DNA of 64,000 nucleotides from JAWLAT01 sp041395325. Lineage in GTDB: Bacteria > Pseudomonadota > Gammaproteobacteria > Xanthomonadales > SZUA-5. The translations under genes were made by a program, and so were the position numbers. The stretch's first letter is position 1, and every line of letters begins with the position of its first letter. Shown piece after piece: positions 52,826 through 61,081 of the stretch. The notes under the pieces were generated by a model. The model was given only the letters and a program-made list of their open reading frames with translations, had not been told where the DNA came from and did not search any database. The stretch is taken from assembly GCA_041395325.1 (NCBI GenBank), contig JAWLAT010000005.1, forward strand, positions 124,001-188,000, given 5' to 3'.

Positions 52826-54343
52826 ATGAACCACGCCGCCTGCTACCGCGCCATCCAGGCCCGCGACGTCCGCTTCGACGGTCGCTTCTATACCGCCGTG
52901 CGGACGACCGGGATCTACTGCCGGCCGGTTTGCCCGGCGCGGACGCCGTTGGCACGCAATGTCGAGTTCTATCCCAGCGCGGCGGCGGCACAGGCGGCGG
53001 GCTTTCGGCCCTGTCTGCGCTGTCGGCCCGAACGCGCGCCCAGCGCGGCCGAGGTCGGCGGTCGGCCGGCCTTGCTGCAGCGCGCTCTGGCATTGATCGA
53101 CCGCGGCTGGCTGGACGAGGGCTCGGTGACCGGACTGGCGTCCCATCTGGACATCAGCGAGCGCCAGCTGCGCCGGTTGTTCGACAGTGAACTGGGCGCA
53201 GCACCGGTGCAAATGGCGCAATCACGCCGTCTGCTGCTGGCCAAGCAACTGATCCAGGACAGCCACCTGCCGATCACCGACATCGCCTATGCCGCCGGAT
53301 TCGGCAGCCTGCGGCGCTTCAATGAGGTCTTCCTGCAGGCTCATGGCGTGGCGCCTTCGGCCTGGCGCCGTTCGTTGCCGGCCGAGCGGGAACCCGACAG
53401 CGCCACCGGCCTGCCCTTGCGGCTGTACTTCCGGCCACCGCTGGACTGGTCACGACTGCTGGACTTCTTTCGCGCCCGTGCCATCACCGGTTTGGAGCAC
53501 GACGACGGCCGCACGCTCTGGCGGGTGCTGGATCTGGATGGCGCCAGTGCCACCGTGGCAATCCGTCCGGGCGGCGATGATCATCTGCGGGTGCAGGCGC
53601 GGCTGTCATCGCTGACTGCCTTGCCACGCCTGCTGGCGCGATTGCGGCAAGTGTTCGATCTGGGCGCGGATTGCCAGACCATCGGCGCCGCGCTGGCGAC
53701 CGATCCCGATCTGCCGGGATTGCACTTCCGCGGCACGCCGCTGGCGCCTCGAGTACCCGGCGGCTGGGGCGGCTTCGAACTGACGACGCGCGCCCTGCTC
53801 GGTCAACAGGTCAGTATCACCGCCGCCCGCCGACTGGTGCAGCTGCTGTTCGACCGTCTGGGCGAGCCGCTGTCGGCCGACTTGCTGGACGGCTGGCCGG
53901 CCACCATTCAGGCCCACCTGCGCGCTCGATTCCCCAGCGCCGAGCGCGTTGCCGAGGCTGATTTGAGTTTCCTGCCGATGCCCGGCGCTCGCCAGCGCGC
54001 GCTGCAATCCCTGGCGGTGGCCGTGGCCAGTGATCCCATGTTGCTACAGCCAGCCGGCAGCCTGCAGGCCAGTCTGGACAAGTTGCTGGCGATTCCCGGC
54101 ATCGGCCCCTGGACGGCGCAGTACATCGCCCTGCGCGAACTGCGTGAGACCGATGCCTTTCCGGCCAGCGATGCCGGACTGCTGCGCAGCTGGGCCCAGA
54201 TCAACGGCCAACGCCCCACCCCGAAGGCCCTCAGCGAACGCGCCGAAGTCTGGCGCCCCTGGCGAGCCTACGCGGTGCAGCAGTTATGGAATGTCGATCC
54301 GGCCATGCAGCCGGATCGAAGGGCCCAGGGCATAGGGCCCTGA
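52826..54343 (+). CDS. AdaA-AlkA fusion: methyl-phosphotriester sensor/activator with DNA glycosylase
   Basis: 505 residues in three modules. Residues 1-75 are the Ada N-terminal zinc domain with Cys32, Cys36, Cys63 and Cys66 (GIYCRPVCPAR, FRPCLRCRPER). Residues about 85-185 are an AraC-type helix-turn-helix (LASHLDISERQLRRLF, DIAYAAGFGSLRRFNEVF). Residues about 200-490 are AlkA 3-methyladenine glycosylase with GQQVSITAARRL, the helix-hairpin-helix IPGIGPWTAQYIAL and catalytic Asp449 in FPASDAGL. It has no Ada C-terminal methyltransferase; ogt next door provides it. The last seven residues and stop are read from the heptamer repeat. Confidence 0.93.
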   Translation: MNHAACYRAIQARDVRFDGRFYTAVRTTGIYCRPVCPARTPLARNVEFYPSAAAAQAAGFRPCLRCRPERAPSAAEVGGRPALLQRALALIDRGWLDEGSVTGLASHLDISERQLRRLFDSELGAAPVQMAQSRRLLLAKQLIQDSHLPITDIAYAAGFGSLRRFNEVFLQAHGVAPSAWRRSLPAEREPDSATGLPLRLYFRPPLDWSRLLDFFRARAITGLEHDDGRTLWRVLDLDGASATVAIRPGGDDHLRVQARLSSLTALPRLLARLRQVFDLGADCQTIGAALATDPDLPGLHFRGTPLAPRVPGGWGGFELTTRALLGQQVSITAARRLVQLLFDRLGEPLSADLLDGWPATIQAHLRARFPSAERVAEADLSFLPMPGARQRALQSLAVAVASDPMLLQPAGSLQASLDKLLAIPGIGPWTAQYIALRELRETDAFPASDAGLLRSWAQINGQRPTPKALSERAEVWRPWRAYAVQQLWNVDPAMQPDRRAQGIGP

Positions 54344-54390
54344 GCCCTGAGCCCTGAGCCCTGAGCCCTGAGCCCTGAGCCCTGAGCCCT
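54320..54390. repeat. 7-bp tandem repeat, switching AGGGCCC to GAGCCCT (10 units)
   Basis: Two AGGGCxx units, an AGGGCCCT centre, then seven perfect GAGCCCT copies (54342-54390). The array overlaps the 3' end and stop codon of the AdaA-AlkA gene and stops 7 nt before the dps stop codon. It could fold as a hairpin at the switch point. Confidence 0.9.
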
Positions 54391-54397
54391 CAACTCA

Positions 54398-54865
54398 TCA
54401 GTCCAACATACTCCGCAACATCCACGCGTTCTTCTCGTGCAATTGCATGCGCTGGGTCAGCAGGTCAGCGGTGGGTTCGTCGCTGGCGGCCTCGGCGATC
54501 GGGAAGATGCTGCGGGCAGTGCGAACCACTGACTCCTGCCCTTCTACCAGCTGGCGGATCATGTCCTTGGCATTGGGCACGCTGGTTTCTTCACTGATCG
54601 ACGTCAGCTCGGCGAATTGCCGGTACGATCCCGGCGCGTGGACGCCGAGGGCGCGAATGCGCTCTGCGATGATGTCCACCGCGGCGGCCAGTTCGGTGTA
54701 TTGCTGCTCGAACATCGTGTGCAGCGTGTTGAACATCGGACCGGTCACGTTCCAGTGGAAGTTGTGCGTCTTCAGGTACAGCGTGTAGCTGTCGGCCAGC
54801 AGACGCGCCAGACCCTGGGCGATCTCTTCGCGTTGTTCACTCGGGATACCGATATTGATTTGCAT
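54398..54865 (-). CDS. dps: DNA starvation/stationary-phase protection protein Dps
   Basis: Ferritin-like 12-mer that oxidises and stores iron and can coat DNA. 155 residues. The ferroxidase-centre residues are in LKTHNFHWNVTGPMF (His, about residues 32-46) and MFEQQYTELAAAVDIIAERIRALG (Asp/Glu). The C-terminus is helical and lacks a Lys-rich tail, so DNA binding through the N-terminus or none is possible. GGAGGAACGCAAG precedes the ATG. It is divergent from hrpA over an AT-rich 90-bp gap. Confidence 0.94.
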   Translation of the reverse strand: MQINIGIPSEQREEIAQGLARLLADSYTLYLKTHNFHWNVTGPMFNTLHTMFEQQYTELAAAVDIIAERIRALGVHAPGSYRQFAELTSISEETSVPNAKDMIRQLVEGQESVVRTARSIFPIAEAASDEPTADLLTQRMQLHEKNAWMLRSMLD

Positions 54866-54900
54866 CTTGCGTTCCTCCGCAGCTTGGATGTCTGGCGACC

Positions 54901-54929
54901 AACTTACCCAAAGCGGGCGCGAATGTGAA
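54901..54929 (-). promoter_or_regulatory. possible promoter for dps
   Basis: On the minus strand TTCACA, 17 bp, TAAGTT. The -35 is good (5/6), the -10 weak (3/6). It is preceded by the AT-rich CAATATATT, so an activator such as OxyR may act here; that is inference. Confidence 0.35.
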
Positions 54930-54955
54930 ATATATTGATTTTATGTTTGAGATTC

Positions 54956-57900
54956 ATGAAGCCTATTGATCACCGACGCCGGTTGCAGCGCCGCCTGGGT
55001 CGGGTGCCCACGCGCCAGTGGCCGGCCCTGCAGCAGCAGCTCAAGCGACTGGACAGTGCCGACGAGGCCGCCGTGCAGGCGCTGGAATCGCGCATCGATG
55101 CGGCCTGCGCCGTGGTCGAACAGCGCCTGGCCAGCACGCCAGCGCTGAGCTTCGATGAGTCGCTGCCGATGGTGCAGAAGGCCGCCGAGTTCGAGCGGCT
55201 GCTGCAACAGCATCAGGTGGTGGTGGTCGCCGGTGCCACCGGCTGCGGCAAGAGCACGCAGCTGCCCAAGTTGTGTTTGCGCGCCGGTCGCGGCGCCCGC
55301 GGTCTGATCGGTGTCACCCAGCCCCGCCGCATCGCCGCACGCAGCCTGGCCCGGCGGGTGGCGCAGGAGCTGAACGAAACGCTGGGCCAGACGGTTGGCT
55401 TCCAGGTCCGCTTTCAGCAGCAGATCGGGCCGGATGCGCGCATCAAGTTCATGACCGACGGCATCGCGCTGGCCGAGACCCAGGGTGACCGCGATCTGCG
55501 TGCCTACGACACGCTGATCATCGACGAAGTACACGAGCGCTCGCTCAACATCGACTTCCTGCTCGGCTATCTGCAGCGATTGCTGCGGCGACGGCCGGAT
55601 CTGAAACTCGTGCTGGCCTCGGCCACGCTAGACACCGGCCGCTTTGCCGCGCATTTCGGCGGTGCACCGGTGCTGCAGGTCGAGGGTCGTGGCTTCCCGG
55701 TCGAGATTCGGCATCGGCCACTGGCCGGTGGCGAAGACGGTCAGGATCTGGACCTCTACGAAGGCATCGCCGCGGCCATTGGCGAACTGGATCGCGAAGA
55801 TCCGCGTGCCGACATTCTGGTGTTCCTGCCCGGCGAGCGGGAAATCCGCGACGCCCATCGGCAGTTGGAGCGGGCCGGACTCAAGCACAGCGAACTGCTG
55901 CCGCTGTACGGCCGCCTCAGCGCGGCGCTGCAGGATCGCGTCTTCCAGCCGGGACCGGGCCGGCGCATCGTGCTGGCCACCAACGTCGCCGAAACCTCGC
56001 TGACGGTGCCACGGGTCAAGTTCGTCATCGACAGCGGACTGGCCCGCGTCAACCGCTACAGCCCGCGCACCCGTGTACAGCGCCTGCAGGTGGAGCCGAT
56101 CTCGCAAGCCGCCGCCGCGCAGCGCGCCGGTCGTTGCGGTCGTACATCGGCCGGCATCTGCGTCCGGTTGTACAGCGATCTCGATGCGCAGCGCCGTCCC
56201 GAGTTCACCGATCCCGAGCTGCTGCGCTCATCGCTGGCGGGCGTCATTCTGGCCATGCTCGACCTGCGCCTGGGCGATCCGGCCAGCTTTCCCTTCATCG
56301 ACCCGCCCTCGCGGCGGCTGGTGCATGAAGGCTGGGAGGTGCTGTTCGAGCTTGGTGCCGTCGATGGCCAACGCCGCCTGACCGAGGTCGGCCGGCAGAT
56401 GGCGCGGCTGCCGATCGACGTGCGGCTGGCGCGGCTGCTGATCGCGGCACAGGATCGCGCCAGCCTGAGCGAAGGTCTGATCATCGCCAGCGCGCTGAGC
56501 ATCCAGGACCCACGCGAACGTCCCGCCGATCGTCAGGGCGAAGCCGACCAGAAGCAGGCCGTGTGGAAGGACGAGCGCTCGGATTTCCTGGCCTGGATCA
56601 ATCTGTGGCAGGACTTCGAGGCGGCAGCGTCCGAGCTGACCGTCAGCGGACTGCGCGGCTGGTGTGCCGATCGACTCCTGTCCTACCCACGGATGCGCGA
56701 GTGGCGCGAACTGCACCGGCAGCTGAAGCTGCAACTGCAAGGCGACGGCTGGTCGCTGAACGCCGAACCGGCCAGCTTCGAGCTGCTGCATCAGGCGATC
56801 CTCACCGCCTTTGTCAGCCAGGTCGGTGAGCGCACCGACAAGCAGGACTATCGCGGCCCGCGTGGTCGTCGCTTCCGACCCTTCCCGGCGTCAGCGCTGG
56901 CCCGCTCCGGGGGGCGCTGGGTGATGGCGGCTCAGCTGCTGGAAACGCGCCAGCTCTACGGCCTGCAAATGGCCCGCATCGACCCGCGCTGGATCGAGCC
57001 GCTGGCCGGACACCTGCTGGAGCGCCAGCACTACGAAGCGCACTGGGACGCCGATCAGGCGCAGGCCTGGTGCTACGAGGATCTGCTGCTCTACGGCCTG
57101 CCCATCGTACGGCGCCGACGAGTGCGGCTGGCGCCATTGGACCCGGCCCAGGCCCGCGAGCTGTTCCTCCGCCACGGGCTGGTGCGCGGCGAATGGCGCA
57201 TTCGTCATCCCGTACTGGCGCAGCACCGGCAGGTGTTCAACGAGGCCCAGGCCAAGGAGGAGAAGCTGCGCCGCCGTGGCCTGCTGCGCGACGAACTGGA
57301 GATGGCGCAGTGGTTCGACGCCCGCCTGCCGGCCGAGCTCAATGATGGCCGCAGCCTGCTGGCCTGGTTGCGCCGTGCCGATGAATCGCAGCGTCAGGCC
57401 CTGCGGCTGCAGGTCACCGACCTGCTGATCCCGGAGGCCAACGACAGCGAATGGGAACGCTTCCCCGATCGCTGGCAGGTCGACGGGCTGGATCTGCCGC
57501 TGCGTTACCACTTCGACCCCAAGGCCGACGACGACGGGGTCACGCTGCGCCTGCCGCTGGCCGACCTGCAGCGCTTGCCGGCCTCCGCGTTGAGTTGGCT
57601 GGTACCCGGCCTGCGCGAAGACAAGGTCGTGGCGCTGATCAAGGGCCTGCCGAAGGCATTGCGCCGCAACTATGTCCCGGCGCCGGATTTTGCCCGCGCC
57701 TTTCTGCAGGCCTATCCGGTGCCGCGAGGCGTGCTGGAGGAGGCGCTGGCCGAGTTCCTCTCGCGCACCACCGGCGTGCCGATCAGTGCCGCCGAGCTGC
57801 AGGCGGTCGAATTGCCGACGCATCTGCGGCTGCGGCTGGAACTGGTCGATGGCGAGGAGTTGCTCGCTCAAGGTCGAGATCTCGACGAGCTGCGCGGGGA

Positions 57901-58816
57901 GTTTCACGAAGCCGCACAGGCCGCCTTTCAGCAACGCGCCGCGCAGGCCTTCGATGGCGCGCGTATGGACGATTTTCCGGCCGCCGCCGTGCCGACCTCG
58001 GTCCGGCTGGCCGACGGCGCCACCGCCTGGCCGGCGTTGCAGGCCGACGGCGATCGCGTCCGCATGACCGCCTTTGCCGATGCCGACAGCGCTGCGCAGG
58101 CGCATCGCGGGGGCGTACTGGCCCTGCTGCGCGCGCGCCTGGACGAAGTGTTGCGCTACTGGCGCCGACACCTGCCGCTGTCGCGCGGTGCGCAGCTACA
58201 AGCGGCGGTCAGTGGCGGCGTCGAAGCGCTGTCGACCGACATCGTCGACGGCGCGCTGGCCGATCAGCTGCCGGACCTCGCGCCGATCCGCGATCGCCAG
58301 GCTTTCCAGGTGCTGGTGGAGCAGCTGCGTCGCGACCTGGGACCGGCCTGCAGCGAGCGCGCCACACTGATCGACGGTCTGCTGTGCGAGTACGGCGAGC
58401 TGCGCCGCCGCATGGTGCCGCCGGTGATGGGCTACGCGGCGGCCAATCTGGACGATCTGGCGACGCAGCTGCAACGACTGTTCTGCCCCGGCTTCGCCCG
58501 CCGCTGGAGCTGGGCCAGACTGCAGCATTTCCCGCGCTACCTGAAAGCCGCCGGACAGCGTCTGGACCGGCTGCTGCGCGATGCCGCCAAGGACCAGCAG
58601 CTGCAACTGGAAATCGCCCCCTTCGAGCAGGCGCTGACCCGACTGACCCGGGACGGTCAGGACACGTCGGAGATCGAGGCGCTGCGCTGGGCCATTGAGG
58701 AATATCGCGTCTCAATCTTTGCGCAGTCACTGGGCACCGACACCCCGGTCTCGGCCAAGCGGCTGCAACGGCTGCAGCGAAAGGCCGAGCGCGGACCCGA
58801 GGCCGGTATCGAATGA
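54956..58816 (+). CDS. hrpA: ATP-dependent RNA helicase HrpA
   Basis: DEAH-box helicase of 1286 residues, the full HrpA length. Walker A is GATGCGKSTQLPK (about residues 94-106), motif II is IIDEVHERSLN, motif III is ASATLD, motif V is ATNVAETSLTVP and motif VI is QRAGRCGRTSAG. It is followed by the helicase-associated HA2/OB region and the long DUF3418 C-terminal extension. The ATG at 54956 is chosen; a TTG seven codons upstream is possible. It is divergent from dps. Confidence 0.96.
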   Translation: MKPIDHRRRLQRRLGRVPTRQWPALQQQLKRLDSADEAAVQALESRIDAACAVVEQRLASTPALSFDESLPMVQKAAEFERLLQQHQVVVVAGATGCGKSTQLPKLCLRAGRGARGLIGVTQPRRIAARSLARRVAQELNETLGQTVGFQVRFQQQIGPDARIKFMTDGIALAETQGDRDLRAYDTLIIDEVHERSLNIDFLLGYLQRLLRRRPDLKLVLASATLDTGRFAAHFGGAPVLQVEGRGFPVEIRHRPLAGGEDGQDLDLYEGIAAAIGELDREDPRADILVFLPGEREIRDAHRQLERAGLKHSELLPLYGRLSAALQDRVFQPGPGRRIVLATNVAETSLTVPRVKFVIDSGLARVNRYSPRTRVQRLQVEPISQAAAAQRAGRCGRTSAGICVRLYSDLDAQRRPEFTDPELLRSSLAGVILAMLDLRLGDPASFPFIDPPSRRLVHEGWEVLFELGAVDGQRRLTEVGRQMARLPIDVRLARLLIAAQDRASLSEGLIIASALSIQDPRERPADRQGEADQKQAVWKDERSDFLAWINLWQDFEAAASELTVSGLRGWCADRLLSYPRMREWRELHRQLKLQLQGDGWSLNAEPASFELLHQAILTAFVSQVGERTDKQDYRGPRGRRFRPFPASALARSGGRWVMAAQLLETRQLYGLQMARIDPRWIEPLAGHLLERQHYEAHWDADQAQAWCYEDLLLYGLPIVRRRRVRLAPLDPAQARELFLRHGLVRGEWRIRHPVLAQHRQVFNEAQAKEEKLRRRGLLRDELEMAQWFDARLPAELNDGRSLLAWLRRADESQRQALRLQVTDLLIPEANDSEWERFPDRWQVDGLDLPLRYHFDPKADDDGVTLRLPLADLQRLPASALSWLVPGLREDKVVALIKGLPKALRRNYVPAPDFARAFLQAYPVPRGVLEEALAEFLSRTTGVPISAAELQAVELPTHLRLRLELVDGEELLAQGRDLDELRGEFHEAAQAAFQQRAAQAFDGARMDDFPAAAVPTSVRLADGATAWPALQADGDRVRMTAFADADSAAQAHRGGVLALLRARLDEVLRYWRRHLPLSRGAQLQAAVSGGVEALSTDIVDGALADQLPDLAPIRDRQAFQVLVEQLRRDLGPACSERATLIDGLLCEYGELRRRMVPPVMGYAAANLDDLATQLQRLFCPGFARRWSWARLQHFPRYLKAAGQRLDRLLRDAAKDQQLQLEIAPFEQALTRLTRDGQDTSEIEALRWAIEEYRVSIFAQSLGTDTPVSAKRLQRLQRKAERGPEAGIE

Positions 58817-59103
58817 CACCCAGATCCGAGCCTCTCCGCAGTGGCTCTTCCGGCCGCGTGCGCCCACCGTCACTGAATGCCAATGCCACCACCGGCAATC
58901 CAGCCACCGTCCAACGCAGGCAGCAAGGCGATCGGAGGACCGGCATCACCCGCCCCGACTTTCGTGAGCGTTACCTGAACAACGAGTGCGGATGGGACCA
59001 CGATCGGCCCAAGTTTGTCCCTGAAAACCGCAGCAATACGTCGCTTTCGTGTCTCCCGCCCCTGGGCTACACTCGGTCAGCTTCGTCATTCTCGCGAGAT
59101 TCC
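58817..59103. other. 287-bp intergenic region between hrpA and the secreted protein gene
   Basis: No family-like coding. TTTCGT, 17 bp, TACACT at 59045-59073 could be a weak promoter for the downstream gene. I see nothing else. Confidence 0.4.
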
Positions 59104-60765
59104 ATGAAGTTCCAAGTTTCCGCGGCCTGCGCCGCAATTCTGCTCGTCGGAACGTCGGCGTACGCCTCCGGTCAGCTTCGTCTGGGGATCAACAACTCCC
59201 AGCCCATCGCCATTGATGCTTCAGCCAACATTCAGCTGACGACGCCTGAGTTGTCCACGAATCGTCGGCTGCGGCTGGAGCTCGCGCAGCCCGTCCTGTG
59301 CACCTCGTTCGCGACGACCACCACGGACGTCGGCGTCGACATGGTCGATCCGCAGAACTTCTCGCCGTACCCGACCCTGCGCGGCTTCGGCAGCATGACC
59401 TATCAGGTGAACGACACCAGCAACCAGGGTTTCGTCCGACTGTCCTCCATCGGTGGACCTTCCGGCGAGAACGCACTGGCCTGTTGCATCCTGACCCCGT
59501 CGGCCAATGCCGCTTGCCTGCAGGGCAGCCGCATCCAGGGTCCGATCGAGACTTTCGAGCTGTTTGGCGATGGCTTTGAGGACTTCGTGCCGGTCAGTGG
59601 CCCCGATCTGGTGGTCACCGTGCAGGCACCGGCCACCATCCAGGCCGGCGAGCAGGTGATCTACACGATCACGATCACCAACGAAGGCCCGCTGGCCGCG
59701 ACCAGTGCGCGTATTCGCGAGTACGCGCCGATCAGCGCCAACGTGTCGCCCACCTTGACCGTCGGTACCTGGACCTGTGCCGCCACCGGCGCCGGCAGCA
59801 GTTGCGGCAACACCAGCGGCAGCGGCCTGATCAGCAGTGTGTCGGAGCAGAACCTGAACATCGCTGCGGGCGGCTCGATCACTTACACCGTGACACGGAT
59901 GGTGGTCGGCTCCCCCGTACCGACACCGGGCAGCCAGCTGCGCCTGCAGGCCGCCGCCTTCTCCCGCCCGGCCGACAACGAATCGCGGATCGGCAACAAC
60001 CAGGGTGAGGCGCTGGTCACCATCGTCAACAACACCCCGCCGACGATCAGCGATGTGGGCAATCAGGTCATCAACGAGGACACGCCGACCGGAACCCTGT
60101 CGGTGACCATTGCCGATACGCAGACCTCCGGTGCCGGCCTGTCCCTGACCGCCACCTCCAGCAACACCGCGGTCGTTCCCAATGGCGGCGCGGGCCTGAC
60201 GCTCGGCGGCAGCGGCAACAATCGCAACATCGTCGTGACGCCGGCCCAGGACGCCGTCGGCTCGTCCACGATCACGCTGATCGTCAGCGACGGTTCGCTC
60301 ACGGCCACCGACACTTTTGTGGTGACGGTGTCGCAGGTGAACGATCCGCCCAGCTTCACCGCCGGTGCTGACCAGGTGTTCACCTCGCACGCCAGTGGTC
60401 TGGTCACGGCGCTGCCCGATCCGTGGGCCACCGCCATTTCGCCCTGCCCGCCGTCGCGTCCGACCTGCGTCGGCAACGAAGGCACGCAGAACGTGACCCT
60501 CAGCATCGCCAATGTGTCCGATCCGGATGACATCCTCAGTGGCACCGGTCCTGGCCAGGTCAGCATCTCTTCGACCACCGGCACGATGTCCTACTTCTTC
60601 AATGACGATGGCGGCAATCCCGGCTTTGCCCCCGAAGGCGTTGTCTGCTTCGACGTCGTGGCCACCGACGACGGCACGCCGCCGCAAAGCGCCACCGTGC
60701 AGAACGTCAAGATCGAAGTCGGCAACGGCACCGGTAGCTGCATCCCGTCCGACCAGGACAACTGA
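59104..60765 (+). CDS. secreted protein with DUF11 and cadherin-like repeats
   Basis: 553 residues from the ATG at 59104. A signal peptide (KFQVSAACAAILLVGTSAYA) is at 1-23. An N-terminal module of about 130 residues ends FELFGDGFEDF. Then comes a DUF11-type repeat (DLVVTVQAPATIQAGEQVIYTITITNEGPLAATSA), then a tandem-95/cadherin-like domain (NTPPTISDVGNQVINEDTPTGTLSVTIAD, LIVSDGSLTATDTFVVTVSQVNDPPSF) and a final beta-rich part. Probably extracellular. A longer frame into the hrpA 3' end lacks a signal peptide. DGFE-type motifs recur in secreted Xanthomonadales proteins; the meaning is unknown. Confidence 0.82.
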   Translation: MKFQVSAACAAILLVGTSAYASGQLRLGINNSQPIAIDASANIQLTTPELSTNRRLRLELAQPVLCTSFATTTTDVGVDMVDPQNFSPYPTLRGFGSMTYQVNDTSNQGFVRLSSIGGPSGENALACCILTPSANAACLQGSRIQGPIETFELFGDGFEDFVPVSGPDLVVTVQAPATIQAGEQVIYTITITNEGPLAATSARIREYAPISANVSPTLTVGTWTCAATGAGSSCGNTSGSGLISSVSEQNLNIAAGGSITYTVTRMVVGSPVPTPGSQLRLQAAAFSRPADNESRIGNNQGEALVTIVNNTPPTISDVGNQVINEDTPTGTLSVTIADTQTSGAGLSLTATSSNTAVVPNGGAGLTLGGSGNNRNIVVTPAQDAVGSSTITLIVSDGSLTATDTFVVTVSQVNDPPSFTAGADQVFTSHASGLVTALPDPWATAISPCPPSRPTCVGNEGTQNVTLSIANVSDPDDILSGTGPGQVSISSTTGTMSYFFNDDGGNPGFAPEGVVCFDVVATDDGTPPQSATVQNVKIEVGNGTGSCIPSDQDN

Positions 60766-61081
60766 TCGCTCGCCGGCCCGGGTTCAAGACCTGGGCCGGC
60801 CGCTTCCGGGTCAGCAGCGCGCTGACTTCGCAACGAGGGGCCGGGTGTTCGTGCTCCCCGTTCTGCAGCCTAACCTGTCGAAGGCCTCCTCAAGCGCCAA
60901 GCGCGCCCTGCCGTCCATGACGAGCAGTCTCGACCTTCGACCAACTCAGGATGACGCCGGCTTCGGCCCTGCCAGTCACTGCGCTCGGCACTCGCTGCAA
61001 TGGCCCCCAGCGCGCATTTCCCACCCTGCCCCTCCACGCGAAGCCGCTAAACTGCGCATTGCCTTGCCGTAGCCTCGCCGC
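60766..61081. other. 316-bp intergenic region before relA
   Basis: It holds a terminator-like hairpin at its start (60772-60800). A TAAACT box 29 nt before the relA ATG may be a -10. No coding support. Confidence 0.4.
60772..60800 (+). terminator. hairpin terminator after the secreted protein gene
   Basis: GCCGGCCCGGG pairs with CCTGGGCCGGC (one G-T) around a 7-nt loop, 7 nt past the stop. No U-tract. Confidence 0.5.

Noticed and set aside
56891..58171. Minus-strand frame of 426 codons opposite hrpA
   Set aside because: Shadow of the helicase gene with no family resemblance.
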